From: Chloroflexota bacterium
Lineage (GTDB): Bacteria; Chloroflexota; Anaerolineae; B4-G1
Reading direction: 5' to 3'
Assembly: GCA_003648125.1 (NCBI GenBank)
Contig: QMOE01000178.1
Location: 1 to 5,825, forward strand
Length of the DNA: 5,825 nucleotides
Shown: positions 1-5,526 of the stretch, piece by piece
Layout of the letters: every line of letters starts with the position of its first letter
How positions within the stretch are numbered: the first letter of the stretch is position 1
Program-made: the position numbers and the translations under genes
The notes under the pieces: model-generated
The model's input: only the letters and a program-made list of their open reading frames with translations
Database searches by the model: none
What the model was told of the DNA's origin: nothing

Positions 1-67
1 GAGCGGCTTTGGCAACGGATTTTGTCCTGCATGGGCCGCGCCGTGATTTCGGCAGGCTCAATCCAGG

Positions 68-99
68 GGTTTCGATACGGCCTGAAGGCCTACTCAACC
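68..99. repeat. Imperfect palindromic repeat, REP-like
   Basis: GGTT at 68-71 pairs with AACC at 96-99, and GGCCT at 79-83 pairs with AGGCC at 86-90 around a 2-base loop. The arms between (TCGATAC and TACTC) are only partly complementary. The pattern of TTTCGATACGG followed by CTACTCAACC is of a kind seen as dispersed intergenic palindromes in high-GC bacteria; that comparison is from memory. Only one copy is present in this window. Confidence 0.45.
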
Positions 100-188
100 G
101 ACGGCGCTGAATTGCACCGCGCTAGCTTTGGTTGCTCTCCAAAGTAGGTGAAACACACCCAAATCATTTATGACTCTCTATCCCGAAT

Positions 189-194
189 AAGGAG
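189..194 (+). promoter_or_regulatory. Shine-Dalgarno site of the small glycyl-radical ORF
   Basis: AAGGAG lies 9 nt upstream of the ATG at 204. It matters because it marks the 59-codon ORF as a separately translated gene and not the broken end of a longer reductase. No other start codon exists between the in-frame TGA at 171 and this ATG. Confidence 0.8.
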
Positions 195-203
195 TATAAC
201 AGA

Positions 204-383
204 ATGACCACAGATAATATCAAACCAGAAGAAACGACCCGAGACGATGAGACTGAACTCGAGATTCCCTGCGAAGTTTACTCCCGCATCGTCGGCTATC
301 TGCGGCCGGTGCAGAACTGGCACCAGGGCAAGCAGCAGGAATTCCGCGAGCGCAAGACGTTTGACGTGAAACGCGAGACGTGA
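204..383 (+). CDS. Stand-alone NrdD-type glycyl-radical C-terminal protein (59 aa)
   Basis: The protein has an acidic N-terminus (residues 1-20, rich in E and D), then a segment that matches the extreme C-terminus of class III anaerobic ribonucleotide reductase: CEVYSRIVGYLRPVQNW at 23-39, then GKQQEF and RKTF. In NrdD this segment carries the glycine that holds the radical, in an RxxGY motif; here that is Gly31 of RIVGY. Full NrdD is several hundred residues with an ATP-cone, a catalytic barrel and a four-cysteine zinc site. All of that is missing, and only one Cys (Cys23) is present. The start is fixed by a good AAGGAG and an in-frame upstream stop. It overlaps the activase by 4 nt (GTGA), which implies coupled translation. 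Databases often label such ORFs as anaerobic ribonucleoside-triphosphate reductase, but it cannot be the catalytic enzyme alone. It may be a detached radical-bearing tail or, by analogy with YfiD/GrcA, a spare glycyl-radical subunit; that role is inference. Confidence 0.82.
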   Translation: MTTDNIKPEETTRDDETELEIPCEVYSRIVGYLRPVQNWHQGKQQEFRERKTFDVKRET

Positions 384-1081
384 AACTCAAAGGCTGGGTC
401 AGGACATCGCTGATAGATTACCCCGGTCACATCGCCACCGTCCTCTTCACCGGCGGGTGCGACTTTCGCTGTCCCATGTGTCACAACGCTGACCTGGTGC
501 TGCGCCCCGGCGAGTTGCCGACGCTGCCCCTGGAGGAGGTGTGGGACTTTTTATCGCGGCGCGCGAGGCTGATGGACGGGGTGGCGATCACCGGCGGGGA
601 GCCGACGCTCCAGGCCGACCTGCTGCCTTTTCTGCGCCAGGTGCGGGCGCTGGGCCTGGACGTCAAGCTAGACAGCAACGGCTACAATCCCGACGTGCTG
701 GCGTCGCTGCTGGACGGGGGACTGGTGGATTACGTGGCGATGGACGTCAAAGCGCCGCCGGCAAAGTATCCCCGCCTGGCCGGTCTGGCCGATCTGGATT
801 TGCAGCGTATAGAGCAGAGTGTCGCCCTGCTGCGAGGGGGCAATGTCTCCTACGAATTCCGCACCACTGTGGTGCCGGGGCTGCTGGATGTAGAGGATAT
901 TGAGGAAATCGCCCGCTGGATCGCGGGAGCGGAGCGATACGTGTTGCAACAGTTCCGCCCGTTGGGCACGCTGGATCCATCCTTAGAGAAGACGACCCCC
1001 TACCCAATGGAGCGGCTGCAAGCAATGGCCAAGCGGGCCGGCCGGTGGGTCAACCAGGTAACTGTACGAGGAAGCCCCTAA
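380..1081 (+). CDS. nrdG: Anaerobic ribonucleotide reductase activating protein, radical SAM (NrdG2-like)
   Basis: Predicted radical-SAM activase, 233 aa. Enzymes of this group use a [4Fe-4S] cluster and S-adenosylmethionine to abstract a hydrogen and leave a radical on a glycine of class III ribonucleotide reductase, allowing dNTP synthesis without oxygen. The cluster motif is visible as Cys27-x3-Cys31-x2-Cys34 in GGCDFRCPMCHN. It is followed by the SAM-binding GGE motif at 71-76 (TGGEPT) and a typical partial TIM barrel (VKLDSNGYNP near 95-104, DYVAMDVKAP near 117-126). The N-terminal GWVRTSLIDYPG is characteristic of the NrdG2 branch, which is longer than E. coli NrdG. The start is GTG, whose bases overlap the TGA stop of the glycyl-radical ORF. 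There is no strong SD of its own, so translational coupling is likely. The immediate partner is therefore the small protein upstream; a full NrdD may lie elsewhere. Pyruvate-formate-lyase-type activase is the main alternative and is less likely given the neighbour. Confidence 0.88.
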   Translation: MKLKGWVRTSLIDYPGHIATVLFTGGCDFRCPMCHNADLVLRPGELPTLPLEEVWDFLSRRARLMDGVAITGGEPTLQADLLPFLRQVRALGLDVKLDSNGYNPDVLASLLDGGLVDYVAMDVKAPPAKYPRLAGLADLDLQRIEQSVALLRGGNVSYEFRTTVVPGLLDVEDIEEIARWIAGAERYVLQQFRPLGTLDPSLEKTTPYPMERLQAMAKRAGRWVNQVTVRGSP

Positions 1082-1098
1082 AGGTTTTCTGAAACCTT
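1081..1098 (+). other. Stem-loop at the nrdG stop codon
   Basis: AAGGTTT (1081-1087) and AAACCTT (1092-1098) form a perfect 7-bp stem with a TCTG loop, beginning on the last base of the nrdG TAA. No T-run follows, so it is not a classic intrinsic terminator. It could protect the nrdG message end or affect expression of the next gene. Directly after it the 9-mer TGCCCTTGA occurs twice (1101-1109 and 1111-1119), just before the HAD start. Confidence 0.5.
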
Positions 1099-1121
1099 CC
1101 TGCCCTTGATTGCCCTTGAAA

Positions 1122-1907
1122 ATGACAGTTGACCGCATCTTCCCCGGCTACGCCTTTGATTTGGACGGCACCATTTACCTGGGCGACGCACTCTTGCCAG
1201 AGGCCAGACGCGCAGTGGAGGCGCTGCGGGCGGCCGGCTCGTGCGTCATCTTCCTCAGCAACAATCCTCTCCAGACCCGTGTTGACTATGCCGCCAAGCT
1301 GACCCGCCTGGGTATCCCCACCGCGCCCGACGAGGTGATCAACTCCTCCTGGGTGCTGGTCCGCTGGCTGGAACGGGAGGCTCCAGGCGCGAGGTTGTTC
1401 GTCGTGGGGGAAGCGCCGCTCTTGGGAGAACTGCGCGCGGCGGGGTTTCGCCTGACCGAGGAGCCGGGCGCGGTCGAATTCGTCGTCGCTTCCTTCGACC
1501 GCACCTTTGATTATCGCAAGCTACAGATCGCCTTCGACGCTATCCGCGCCGGGGCCCGTTTCGTCGCCACCAACGGTGATCGCTACTGCCCTACCCCCAC
1601 CGGCGGCCTGCCCGACGCCGCGGCCGTCATCGGCGCGATTGAGGGCTGCACCGGCAAGCAAGTTGAGGTCGTTGTCGGCAAACCCTCGCCCATCACCGCC
1701 CGCGCCATCCTCGACCGGTTGCAACTCCCGGCCTCCGAATGCATCATCGTCGGCGACCGGCTAGAGACGGATGTGCGCATGGGCCATGAGGCCGGCATGG
1801 CGACTGGCCTAGTCCTCACCGGCGTCACCACAACGGAGATGTTAGCTAGATCCAAAATCCAGCCCGATTATGTGCTGCACCGGTTGGACGAACTGCTTTT
1901 GAGGTAG
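1122..1907 (+). CDS. HAD-superfamily subclass IIA phosphatase, NagD-like
   Basis: Predicted cytosolic Mg-dependent phosphatase of 261 aa. All four HAD motifs are present: motif I DLDGT with nucleophile Asp13 and acid/base Asp15; motif II Ser46 in FLSNN; motif III Lys187 in VGKPSP; motif IV GDRLETD with Asp212 and Asp217. The segment ATNGDRYCPTPTGGLPDAAA (149-168) is the C2-type cap region typical of the NagD, AraL and p-nitrophenylphosphatase group, and the length fits that family. Members act on small phosphates such as sugar phosphates, nucleotides or phosphoglycolate; the substrate cannot be read from sequence. I chose ATG 1122; an in-frame TTG at 1110 would add four residues. Neither has a good SD. 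It lies 40 nt after nrdG on the same strand, so cotranscription is possible, but no functional link to radical chemistry is evident. Its TAG stop lies within a palindromic repeat, so the last residues (ELLLR) may have been set by repeat insertion. Confidence 0.88.
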   Translation: MTVDRIFPGYAFDLDGTIYLGDALLPEARRAVEALRAAGSCVIFLSNNPLQTRVDYAAKLTRLGIPTAPDEVINSSWVLVRWLEREAPGARLFVVGEAPLLGELRAAGFRLTEEPGAVEFVVASFDRTFDYRKLQIAFDAIRAGARFVATNGDRYCPTPTGGLPDAAAVIGAIEGCTGKQVEVVVGKPSPITARAILDRLQLPASECIIVGDRLETDVRMGHEAGMATGLVLTGVTTTEMLARSKIQPDYVLHRLDELLLR

Positions 1908-1930
1908 GTCGGATTGGCAATCCAACCTAC
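1904..1930. repeat. Near-perfect 27-bp palindrome overlapping the HAD stop codon
   Basis: GTAGGT (1904-1909) pairs with ACCTAC (1925-1930), and GGATTG (1911-1916) with CAATCC (1918-1923). Only C1910/A1924 mismatch, around a single central base. The TAG stop of the HAD gene (1905-1907) is part of the left arm. It could act as a terminator or stability stem for the HAD transcript, but there is no T-run. Its GTAGG ends resemble those of the copies at about 2213-2234 and 5681-5701, suggesting a dispersed repeat family. Confidence 0.8.
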
Positions 1931-2173
1931 GGAGCGGCGACTTGGACAGTCGTCACCACCACATAATCGCTGTCCGTGCCGAGCACCGGGAGCCGAGGGC
2001 CGTCTTCTCGATATACTGCTCGCGGCCACAATCTTGCATTTTGGACTGCTCAGCTTACGCCGCTCGCTATTCGACCAACGACTGCTTCACCAGTCTGAAG
2101 AGTGAAACTTTATGCCCGTGCCAAGTATAGCAGCAGGGCGACATAGACAGAGAGGCGCAGTTGCGATTTCGAC
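1931..2173. other. Convergent intergenic stretch, no gene seen
   Basis: This lies between the ends of two convergent genes. Short open frames exist on the plus strand (63-66 codons) but they lack an SD, have no recognisable domains and are arginine- or serine-rich as expected of GC-rich noncoding DNA. A small hairpin is visible (CGACT 1938-1942 with AGTCG 1948-1952). GGACAG 1944-1949 could alternatively pair with CTGTCC 1970-1975. I see no tRNA, riboswitch or promoter. Confidence 0.5.
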
Positions 2174-2234
2174 ATCTGAAAAGCAGATCGGATTTGCCTG
2201 TCCGGCCAGGACGGCGGTTAGCAAAGCCGCCCTA
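2174..2234. repeat. Cluster of three short hairpins at the 3' end of the NERD-like gene
   Basis: Three stems lie in a row: ATCTG (2174-2178) with CAGAT (2184-2188); GTCC (2200-2203) with GGAC (2209-2212); and GGCGG (2213-2217) with CCGCC (2227-2231). The last is followed by CTAC. Read on the minus strand this last element starts GTAGGGCGG and supplies the TAG stop of the membrane gene. The cluster lies just downstream of that gene on the minus strand and may end or stabilise its transcript. None has a clear T-run. Confidence 0.6.
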
Positions 2235-2921
2235 CTCAAGAACCCCCAGCGCTGCGGCCAACTGTTGCTGCTCGGCGGGTGGCAGCGGTTTGAGCTTGCC
2301 CGGCCCTCGTAGCCAGGCCTTGACTTTTTTGCCGTAAAAGACCGGCACGGGTGGATTGTCAGCCTCTAGCGCGAGGTCGGGGTTGATAAAGAGAATGACC
2401 GGACGCACGGGTATCTCGACCTCCGGCAACTGTTTACTCAACCATTGCTCCATCTTGCGCACCTGACGTTCGGCCTCAAAGTCGGGAGCGCCCACTGCCT
2501 CCTGGCCGGCAAACTGGCGGAAGAACTTGCCTCGTTGTTTATGTTTCCACTTGCCGCCCTCGTAGGTCACCTGCCCACCTTGCGCCTTGACCACAAAGAC
2601 GGTGCAGCCGCCAGGCTCGACGAGAACGTGAGCGGCTGGGAGGCGATATTGCAGGAGCGCATAGTTGTTGCCCAGCCCTTTGAGTGCTTTGACCAACGCT
2701 TCGTGCTGGGCCAGAGGGCCGGTGTAGCGGTCGGCAAAGAATCCACCCACTATGGATAGAACGAGGCCCAAAGTCACGCTTGCCAGCATTAGCGTGAACC
2801 ACTCGGGTTTTACGAATGAGAGGATCAGGCTTGCCAGCAATGCCGCCAGCCCGGCCAGCGTGGCATACTGGCCGATAGAGCTAAACACACGGATGCGACG
2901 TTCGTTGCGGATGATACGCAT
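2232..2921 (-). CDS. Membrane-anchored protein with degenerate NERD-like domain, function unknown
   Basis: A 229-aa protein with two hydrophobic segments near the N-terminus (about 18-37 and 41-62, with only a short KPEW turn between), then a soluble, probably cytoplasmic region. Within it, HVLVEPGGCTVFVVKAQGGQVTYEGGKW (split as HVLVEPGGCTVFVV at 98-111 and KAQGGQVTYEGGKW at 112-125) follows the core strand pattern of nuclease-related (NERD) domains, where the family usually has a DH.LV.P.GVFVIEVK..G signature. Here the usual acidic residue two before Lys112 is Val110, so nuclease activity is doubtful. A later conserved-looking part is PVRPVILFINPD (171-182). I recall similar two-helix proteins in Chloroflexota, but this is unverified. 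ATG at 2921 is preferred over a start at 2954, because GAGGAG sits 5 nt upstream of it and the longer form would overlap fabF by 31 nt. The gene starts 2 nt after fabF ends, so coupled translation is likely. Function is not known. Confidence 0.72.
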   Translation of the reverse strand: MRIIRNERRIRVFSSIGQYATLAGLAALLASLILSFVKPEWFTLMLASVTLGLVLSIVGGFFADRYTGPLAQHEALVKALKGLGNNYALLQYRLPAAHVLVEPGGCTVFVVKAQGGQVTYEGGKWKHKQRGKFFRQFAGQEAVGAPDFEAERQVRKMEQWLSKQLPEVEIPVRPVILFINPDLALEADNPPVPVFYGKKVKAWLRGPGKLKPLPPAEQQQLAAALGVLE

Positions 2922-2923
2922 TT

Positions 2924-4171
2924 TCACTCCTCGTAGCGGCCCAGTACCAGGCAAGCGTTCTGCCCGCCCAGGCCGAATGAATTATTGAGCGCGATCTGGA
3001 CGTTGGCCTGGCGTGGACCTTCCGGCACGTAATCCAGATCGCACGCCGGGTCGGGGTTCTCCAGGTTGAGCGTTTGGTGAATCACGCCTCGCTCGACTGT
3101 CAGCACGCACACGGCGGACTCGATTGCTCCGGCGCCTCCCATCGCGTGGCCGATCATGGACTTGGTTGAACTGATGGGGATTTTGTAAGCGTATTCGCCG
3201 AACGTTCGTTTGATTGCCAGGGTCTCAATCGGGTCGCTGATCGGCGTGCTGCTGCCGTGGGCATTGATGTAATCCACGTCGCCCGGCGTCACCCCGGCAT
3301 CGTCCAGCGCCCACTGCATGGCCCGACTGGCTCCTCTCCCCTCTGGGTCTGGTTGCGCCACGTGGAAAGCGTCGGACGAGGAAGCGTGGCCCAGCATCTC
3401 GGCGCGGATGCGTGCCCCGCGCGCCTGGGCGTGCTCCAGCAATTCCAGAACCAAGATCGCGCTCCCCTCGCTGTAGACAAAGCCATCGCGCTCAGCGTCA
3501 AAGGGGCGGCTGGCCCGTTCCGGCTCGTCGTTGCGGGTAGAGAGCGCCCGCATGGCGCAAAAGCCACCGATGGGGGCAAAGTGGATCAGCGCCTCGACCC
3601 CTCCACAGATCATCACGTCAGCCGCGCCCCGCTTGATGAACTCGGACGCCTCTCCCACAGCCTGCGTGCCCGTGGCGCAGGCGGCGACCACGGTACTGAT
3701 CGGCCCTTTGGCCCCGGCCCAATGGCTGACGTGATGGGAGGGCATGTTCACCAGGGTCGAGGTGATGATGAACGGGCTGATCCGGCTGATTCCCTTGGCG
3801 CGGAACGCATCCACCCCCTCAATCGCGCGCTCTAGCCCACCGACGCCGCTGCCGACCAGCACGCCGACTCGCTCTTCGTCGGCCAGCGGCAGAGTCAGAC
3901 CAGCGTCCGCCAGGGCCGCCTGAGCCGTGGCAATGGCGACCTGCGAGCAGCGGGCCATACGGCGCGCTTCCTTAAAGTTGATGTATTGCCTGGGATCAAA
4001 TCCCTCTAGTTCCCCCGCGATGCGTACCGGTAACTCTGAAGCGTCGAACTGGGTGATGGGGCCGACGCCTGAGCGCCCGGCCAGCAGCCCCTCCCACGTC
4101 TCTTCCAATGTCAGACCCAGGGGCGTCATCGCCCCCATACCGGTGACTACGACTCGTCTACGTTTGCTCAT
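2924..4171 (-). CDS. fabF: Beta-ketoacyl-ACP synthase II
   Basis: The condensing enzyme of type II fatty-acid synthesis: it joins malonyl-ACP to a growing acyl-ACP in the cytosol. The 415-aa length is normal for FabF. The thiolase-fold landmarks are present: N-terminal RRVVVTGMGAMTPLG (5-19), nucleophile Cys165 in AACATGT, first catalytic His305 in NAHGSSTP, Lys337 in SSTKSMIGH and second catalytic His342. Three usually conserved spots differ from the forms I know: HGSSTP where HGTSTP is usual, FVYSEGSA (231-238) where FVMGEGAG is common, and Leu401 in NSFGLGG where the acyl-pocket gating Phe is usual. The catalytic triad is intact, so the enzyme should be active. AAGGAG (minus strand, 4182-4177) lies 5 nt upstream of ATG 4171. 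The gene sits downstream of plsX but is separated by a probable terminator and a repeat element, so it may need its own promoter; I found no convincing one. No fabD, fabG, acpP or fabH is in the window. Confidence 0.96.
   Translation of the reverse strand: MSKRRRVVVTGMGAMTPLGLTLEETWEGLLAGRSGVGPITQFDASELPVRIAGELEGFDPRQYINFKEARRMARCSQVAIATAQAALADAGLTLPLADEERVGVLVGSGVGGLERAIEGVDAFRAKGISRISPFIITSTLVNMPSHHVSHWAGAKGPISTVVAACATGTQAVGEASEFIKRGAADVMICGGVEALIHFAPIGGFCAMRALSTRNDEPERASRPFDAERDGFVYSEGSAILVLELLEHAQARGARIRAEMLGHASSSDAFHVAQPDPEGRGASRAMQWALDDAGVTPGDVDYINAHGSSTPISDPIETLAIKRTFGEYAYKIPISSTKSMIGHAMGGAGAIESAVCVLTVERGVIHQTLNLENPDPACDLDYVPEGPRQANVQIALNNSFGLGGQNACLVLGRYEE
2927..2932 (-). promoter_or_regulatory. 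Shine-Dalgarno site that decides the NERD-like gene start
   Basis: On the minus strand, GAGGAG lies 5 nt upstream of the ATG at 2921. It is formed by the last codons of fabF, immediately before its TGA stop (2926-2924). Ribosomes finishing fabF would be placed on it, which favours coupled translation and the 229-aa form. Confidence 0.75.
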
Positions 4172-4218
4172 TGCTGCTCCTTGTAGAATTGTCCCACACA
4201 GGTGTACGTATGATTTTC

Positions 4219-4471
4219 ACCGCAGAGCACGCAGAGAACGCCGAGTTTTCTCATTTTATCCTTGTGACTGGAGTCTGGCGTTTTTGTTCGTAGTGACGGC
4301 TTTAGCCGTCCAAAAGGCTCAAAAGCGGCTAAAGCCGCTACTACGAAACCCCCATATCTAGCGCCTTTATTGTTGCCTACCCCAAGATGTGGGCATTCTG
4401 AAAATTTGCCAGACTCCAGCTTGTGAGATGATATTTTCGCTCGACTCTGTGACCTCAGCGATCTCTGCGGT
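4219..4471. repeat. Nested inverted-repeat element between plsX and fabF
   Basis: Three pairs of inverted repeats are nested about a common centre. The outer pair is ACCGCAGAG (4219-4227) and CTCTGCGGT (4463-4471). The middle pair is CTGGAGTCTGGC (4268-4279) and GCCAGACTCCAG (4408-4419), perfect over 12 bp. The inner pair is a 22-bp arm at 4287-4308 matched by 4326-4347. No open frame in it looks like a gene and there is no transposase. The arrangement resembles a MITE or several repeats inserted one within another. It fills most of the 326-bp gap between the two lipid genes. A shared inner sequence with other genomes is recalled, not searched. Confidence 0.75.
4287..4347. repeat. Inner palindrome of the plsX-fabF gap
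   Basis: The left arm starts TTCGTAGTGACGGC (4287) and ends TTTAGCCG (4308). The right arm runs from CGGCTAAAGCCG (4326) to CTACTACGAA (4347). The arms match at 20 of 22 positions, with GA against AG as the only difference, and leave a 17-nt loop. Each arm also contains its own 12-bp near-palindrome (CGGCTTTAGCCG and CGGCTAAAGCCG). Such a stem would be very stable in RNA and could stop or pause transcription in either direction. Confidence 0.85.
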
Positions 4472-4474
4472 AAG

Positions 4475-4496
4475 AAAAACAGCCCTGCCTGGCCGT
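4475..4496 (-). terminator. Probable intrinsic terminator after plsX
   Basis: Read on the minus strand just after the plsX TAG, ACGGCC (4496-4491), a 6-nt loop and GGCTGT (4484-4479) form a 6-bp stem including one G-U pair, followed at once by TTTT and CTT. Position and T-run fit a rho-independent terminator, though the stem is short. If real, fabF would need another promoter or read-through. Confidence 0.5.
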
Positions 4497-4497
4497 G

Positions 4498-5484
4498 CTA
4501 CGTTAACCCGCTGCGAATTGCTTCCACAACCCCGCCCTGCACCGCTTTACGCGCCTGCCCGATGGCGCTTCTGATGGCGCGTCCATTGGAGCGCCCGTGG
4601 CCGATTATCACCACGCCGTTGACGCCCAGCAGCGGCCCGCCGCCCACCTCGAAGGGATCCACCTGTCGCGCCACCCGGCCAAAGGCCGGTTTTGCCAAAA
4701 GCCCACCTACCGCCGTCAGCGGGCTGGCCTTGATCTCGTCGCGGATAAAGCCGGTTAGCATCTTGGCCGTACCCTCGAGCGTTTTGATGAACACATTGCC
4801 AGCAAAACCATCAGTCACGACGACGTCGGCGCGGCAGGCCAGCGCCTCCTTAGGCTCGATGTTGCCGATAAAGTTCAGAGTGGAATCGGCCAACAACTTG
4901 TAGGTCTCCTGCACCAGCGTGTTTCCCTTGCCCGGCTCCTCGCCGTTAGAGAGAAGCGCCACGCGAGGCTCGGCGCGATCCAACACTGCCCGCGCGTAGA
5001 TGCTGCCCATGACTGCGAATTGGAGCAGATATTCGGGCCGGCAGTCGGCGTTGGCGCCGATATCCAGCGCGACGACGCGCCCGGCAGGCAGAGGCAAGAT
5101 AGCGACCAGCACCGGACGCTTCACTCCCCGAATGCGGCGCAGGGTTTGCAGCGTGGCCACCGCCAGCACGCCGCCCGTGTTACCGGCGGTCACGTACCCG
5201 TCGGCCTCGCCGTCGCGCACCAGGTTCATCCCCACGTGCATCGAAGAGTTCTGCTTCTCCCGCGCGGCCCAGGCCGGTTTGTCGTCCATCTCAATGACCT
5301 CGGAGGCGTGGACGATCTCCAACTTGAGGCCGGCGGTGTCGTGGTGGCCCAGTTCCTGCCGGATGTCGCTTTCGCGCCCGACGAGGATGATCTCGTCACC
5401 CCATTCCCGCGCCGCCATCACTGCCCCTGCGATGTCGGGGACGGGGTAGTTATCGGAACCCATTGCATCAAGGACAATTTTCAT
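4498..5484 (-). CDS. plsX: Phosphate acyltransferase PlsX
   Basis: PlsX converts acyl-ACP and inorganic phosphate to acyl-phosphate, which PlsY then uses to acylate glycerol-3-phosphate. It is a peripheral membrane enzyme that links fatty-acid synthesis to phospholipids. The 328-aa length is normal. Family landmarks: N-terminal MKIVLDAMGSDNYPVP (usually DAMGGD), HASEVIEMDDKPAWAAR (59-75), SSMHVG (80-85), TAGNTGG (99-105), ALDIGANADCRPEYLLQFA (139-157), SNGEEPGKGN (179-188), FIGNIEP (205-211), VVVTDGFAGNVFIKTLEG (221-238) and GGGPLLGVNGVVIIGHGRS (281-299). ATG 5484 has GGGAG (minus strand, 5496-5492) 7 nt upstream, and a consensus-like promoter lies about 45 bp further up. No rpmF precedes it, unlike in many bacteria, so it is the first gene of its transcript here. 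FabF downstream supports a lipid-synthesis locus. Confidence 0.96.
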   Translation of the reverse strand: MKIVLDAMGSDNYPVPDIAGAVMAAREWGDEIILVGRESDIRQELGHHDTAGLKLEIVHASEVIEMDDKPAWAAREKQNSSMHVGMNLVRDGEADGYVTAGNTGGVLAVATLQTLRRIRGVKRPVLVAILPLPAGRVVALDIGANADCRPEYLLQFAVMGSIYARAVLDRAEPRVALLSNGEEPGKGNTLVQETYKLLADSTLNFIGNIEPKEALACRADVVVTDGFAGNVFIKTLEGTAKMLTGFIRDEIKASPLTAVGGLLAKPAFGRVARQVDPFEVGGGPLLGVNGVVIIGHGRSNGRAIRSAIGQARKAVQGGVVEAIRSGLT

Positions 5485-5526
5485 TGACTTGCTCCCTTTG
5501 GTCGTGTTGCACAGTGTATTAGACCC

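Larger units (their letters stand above)
1..203. other. Upstream region, no supported gene
   Basis: No convincing gene. One plus-strand frame stays open from base 1 to a TAG at 145-147 (48 codons). Its peptide, beginning ERLWQRILSC, resembles no family I recognise, and the frame runs through the palindromic repeat at about 68-99, so I treat it as chance or at best an unrecognised 3' end. The frame of the following small gene is closed by TGA at 171-173, so that gene is not the in-frame tail of something larger. I see no strong promoter. Confidence 0.5.

Noticed and set aside
1..147. Open frame on the plus strand ending in TAG at 145, possible 3' end of an upstream gene such as NrdD
   Set aside because: The 48-residue peptide has no resemblance to NrdD or any family I recognise and crosses a palindromic repeat; too little evidence to call.
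1931..2231. Possible tRNA, riboswitch or other structured RNA in the convergent gap
   Set aside because: Only isolated small hairpins are visible; no cloverleaf or known riboswitch core could be assembled.
1914..2312. Short plus-strand frames of 62-66 codons in the convergent gap, possible small proteins
   Set aside because: Overlapping frames, no SD and no conserved pattern; they run into the repeat and the antisense of the membrane gene.
3257..3835. 192-codon open frame on the plus strand inside fabF
   Set aside because: It is antisense to well-conserved fabF sequence, has no recognisable domain and is explained by GC-rich codon bias.
4183..4290. Promoter for fabF between the repeat and the gene
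   Set aside because: A TAAAAT-like -10 occurs on the minus strand near 4253-4258 but no suitable -35 lies 16-18 bp upstream; not supportable.
3927..4361. 144-codon plus-strand frame running from fabF antisense into the intergenic repeat
   Set aside because: It joins antisense fabF to non-coding repeat DNA with no SD or domain.
4219..4471. CRISPR-like array from repeated short motifs
   Set aside because: The repeats are inverted and concentric, not direct with regular spacers, and no cas genes are present.
5020..5487. 155-codon open frame on the plus strand inside plsX
   Set aside because: It is antisense to conserved plsX motifs, and its histidine- and arginine-rich composition is typical of a shadow frame.
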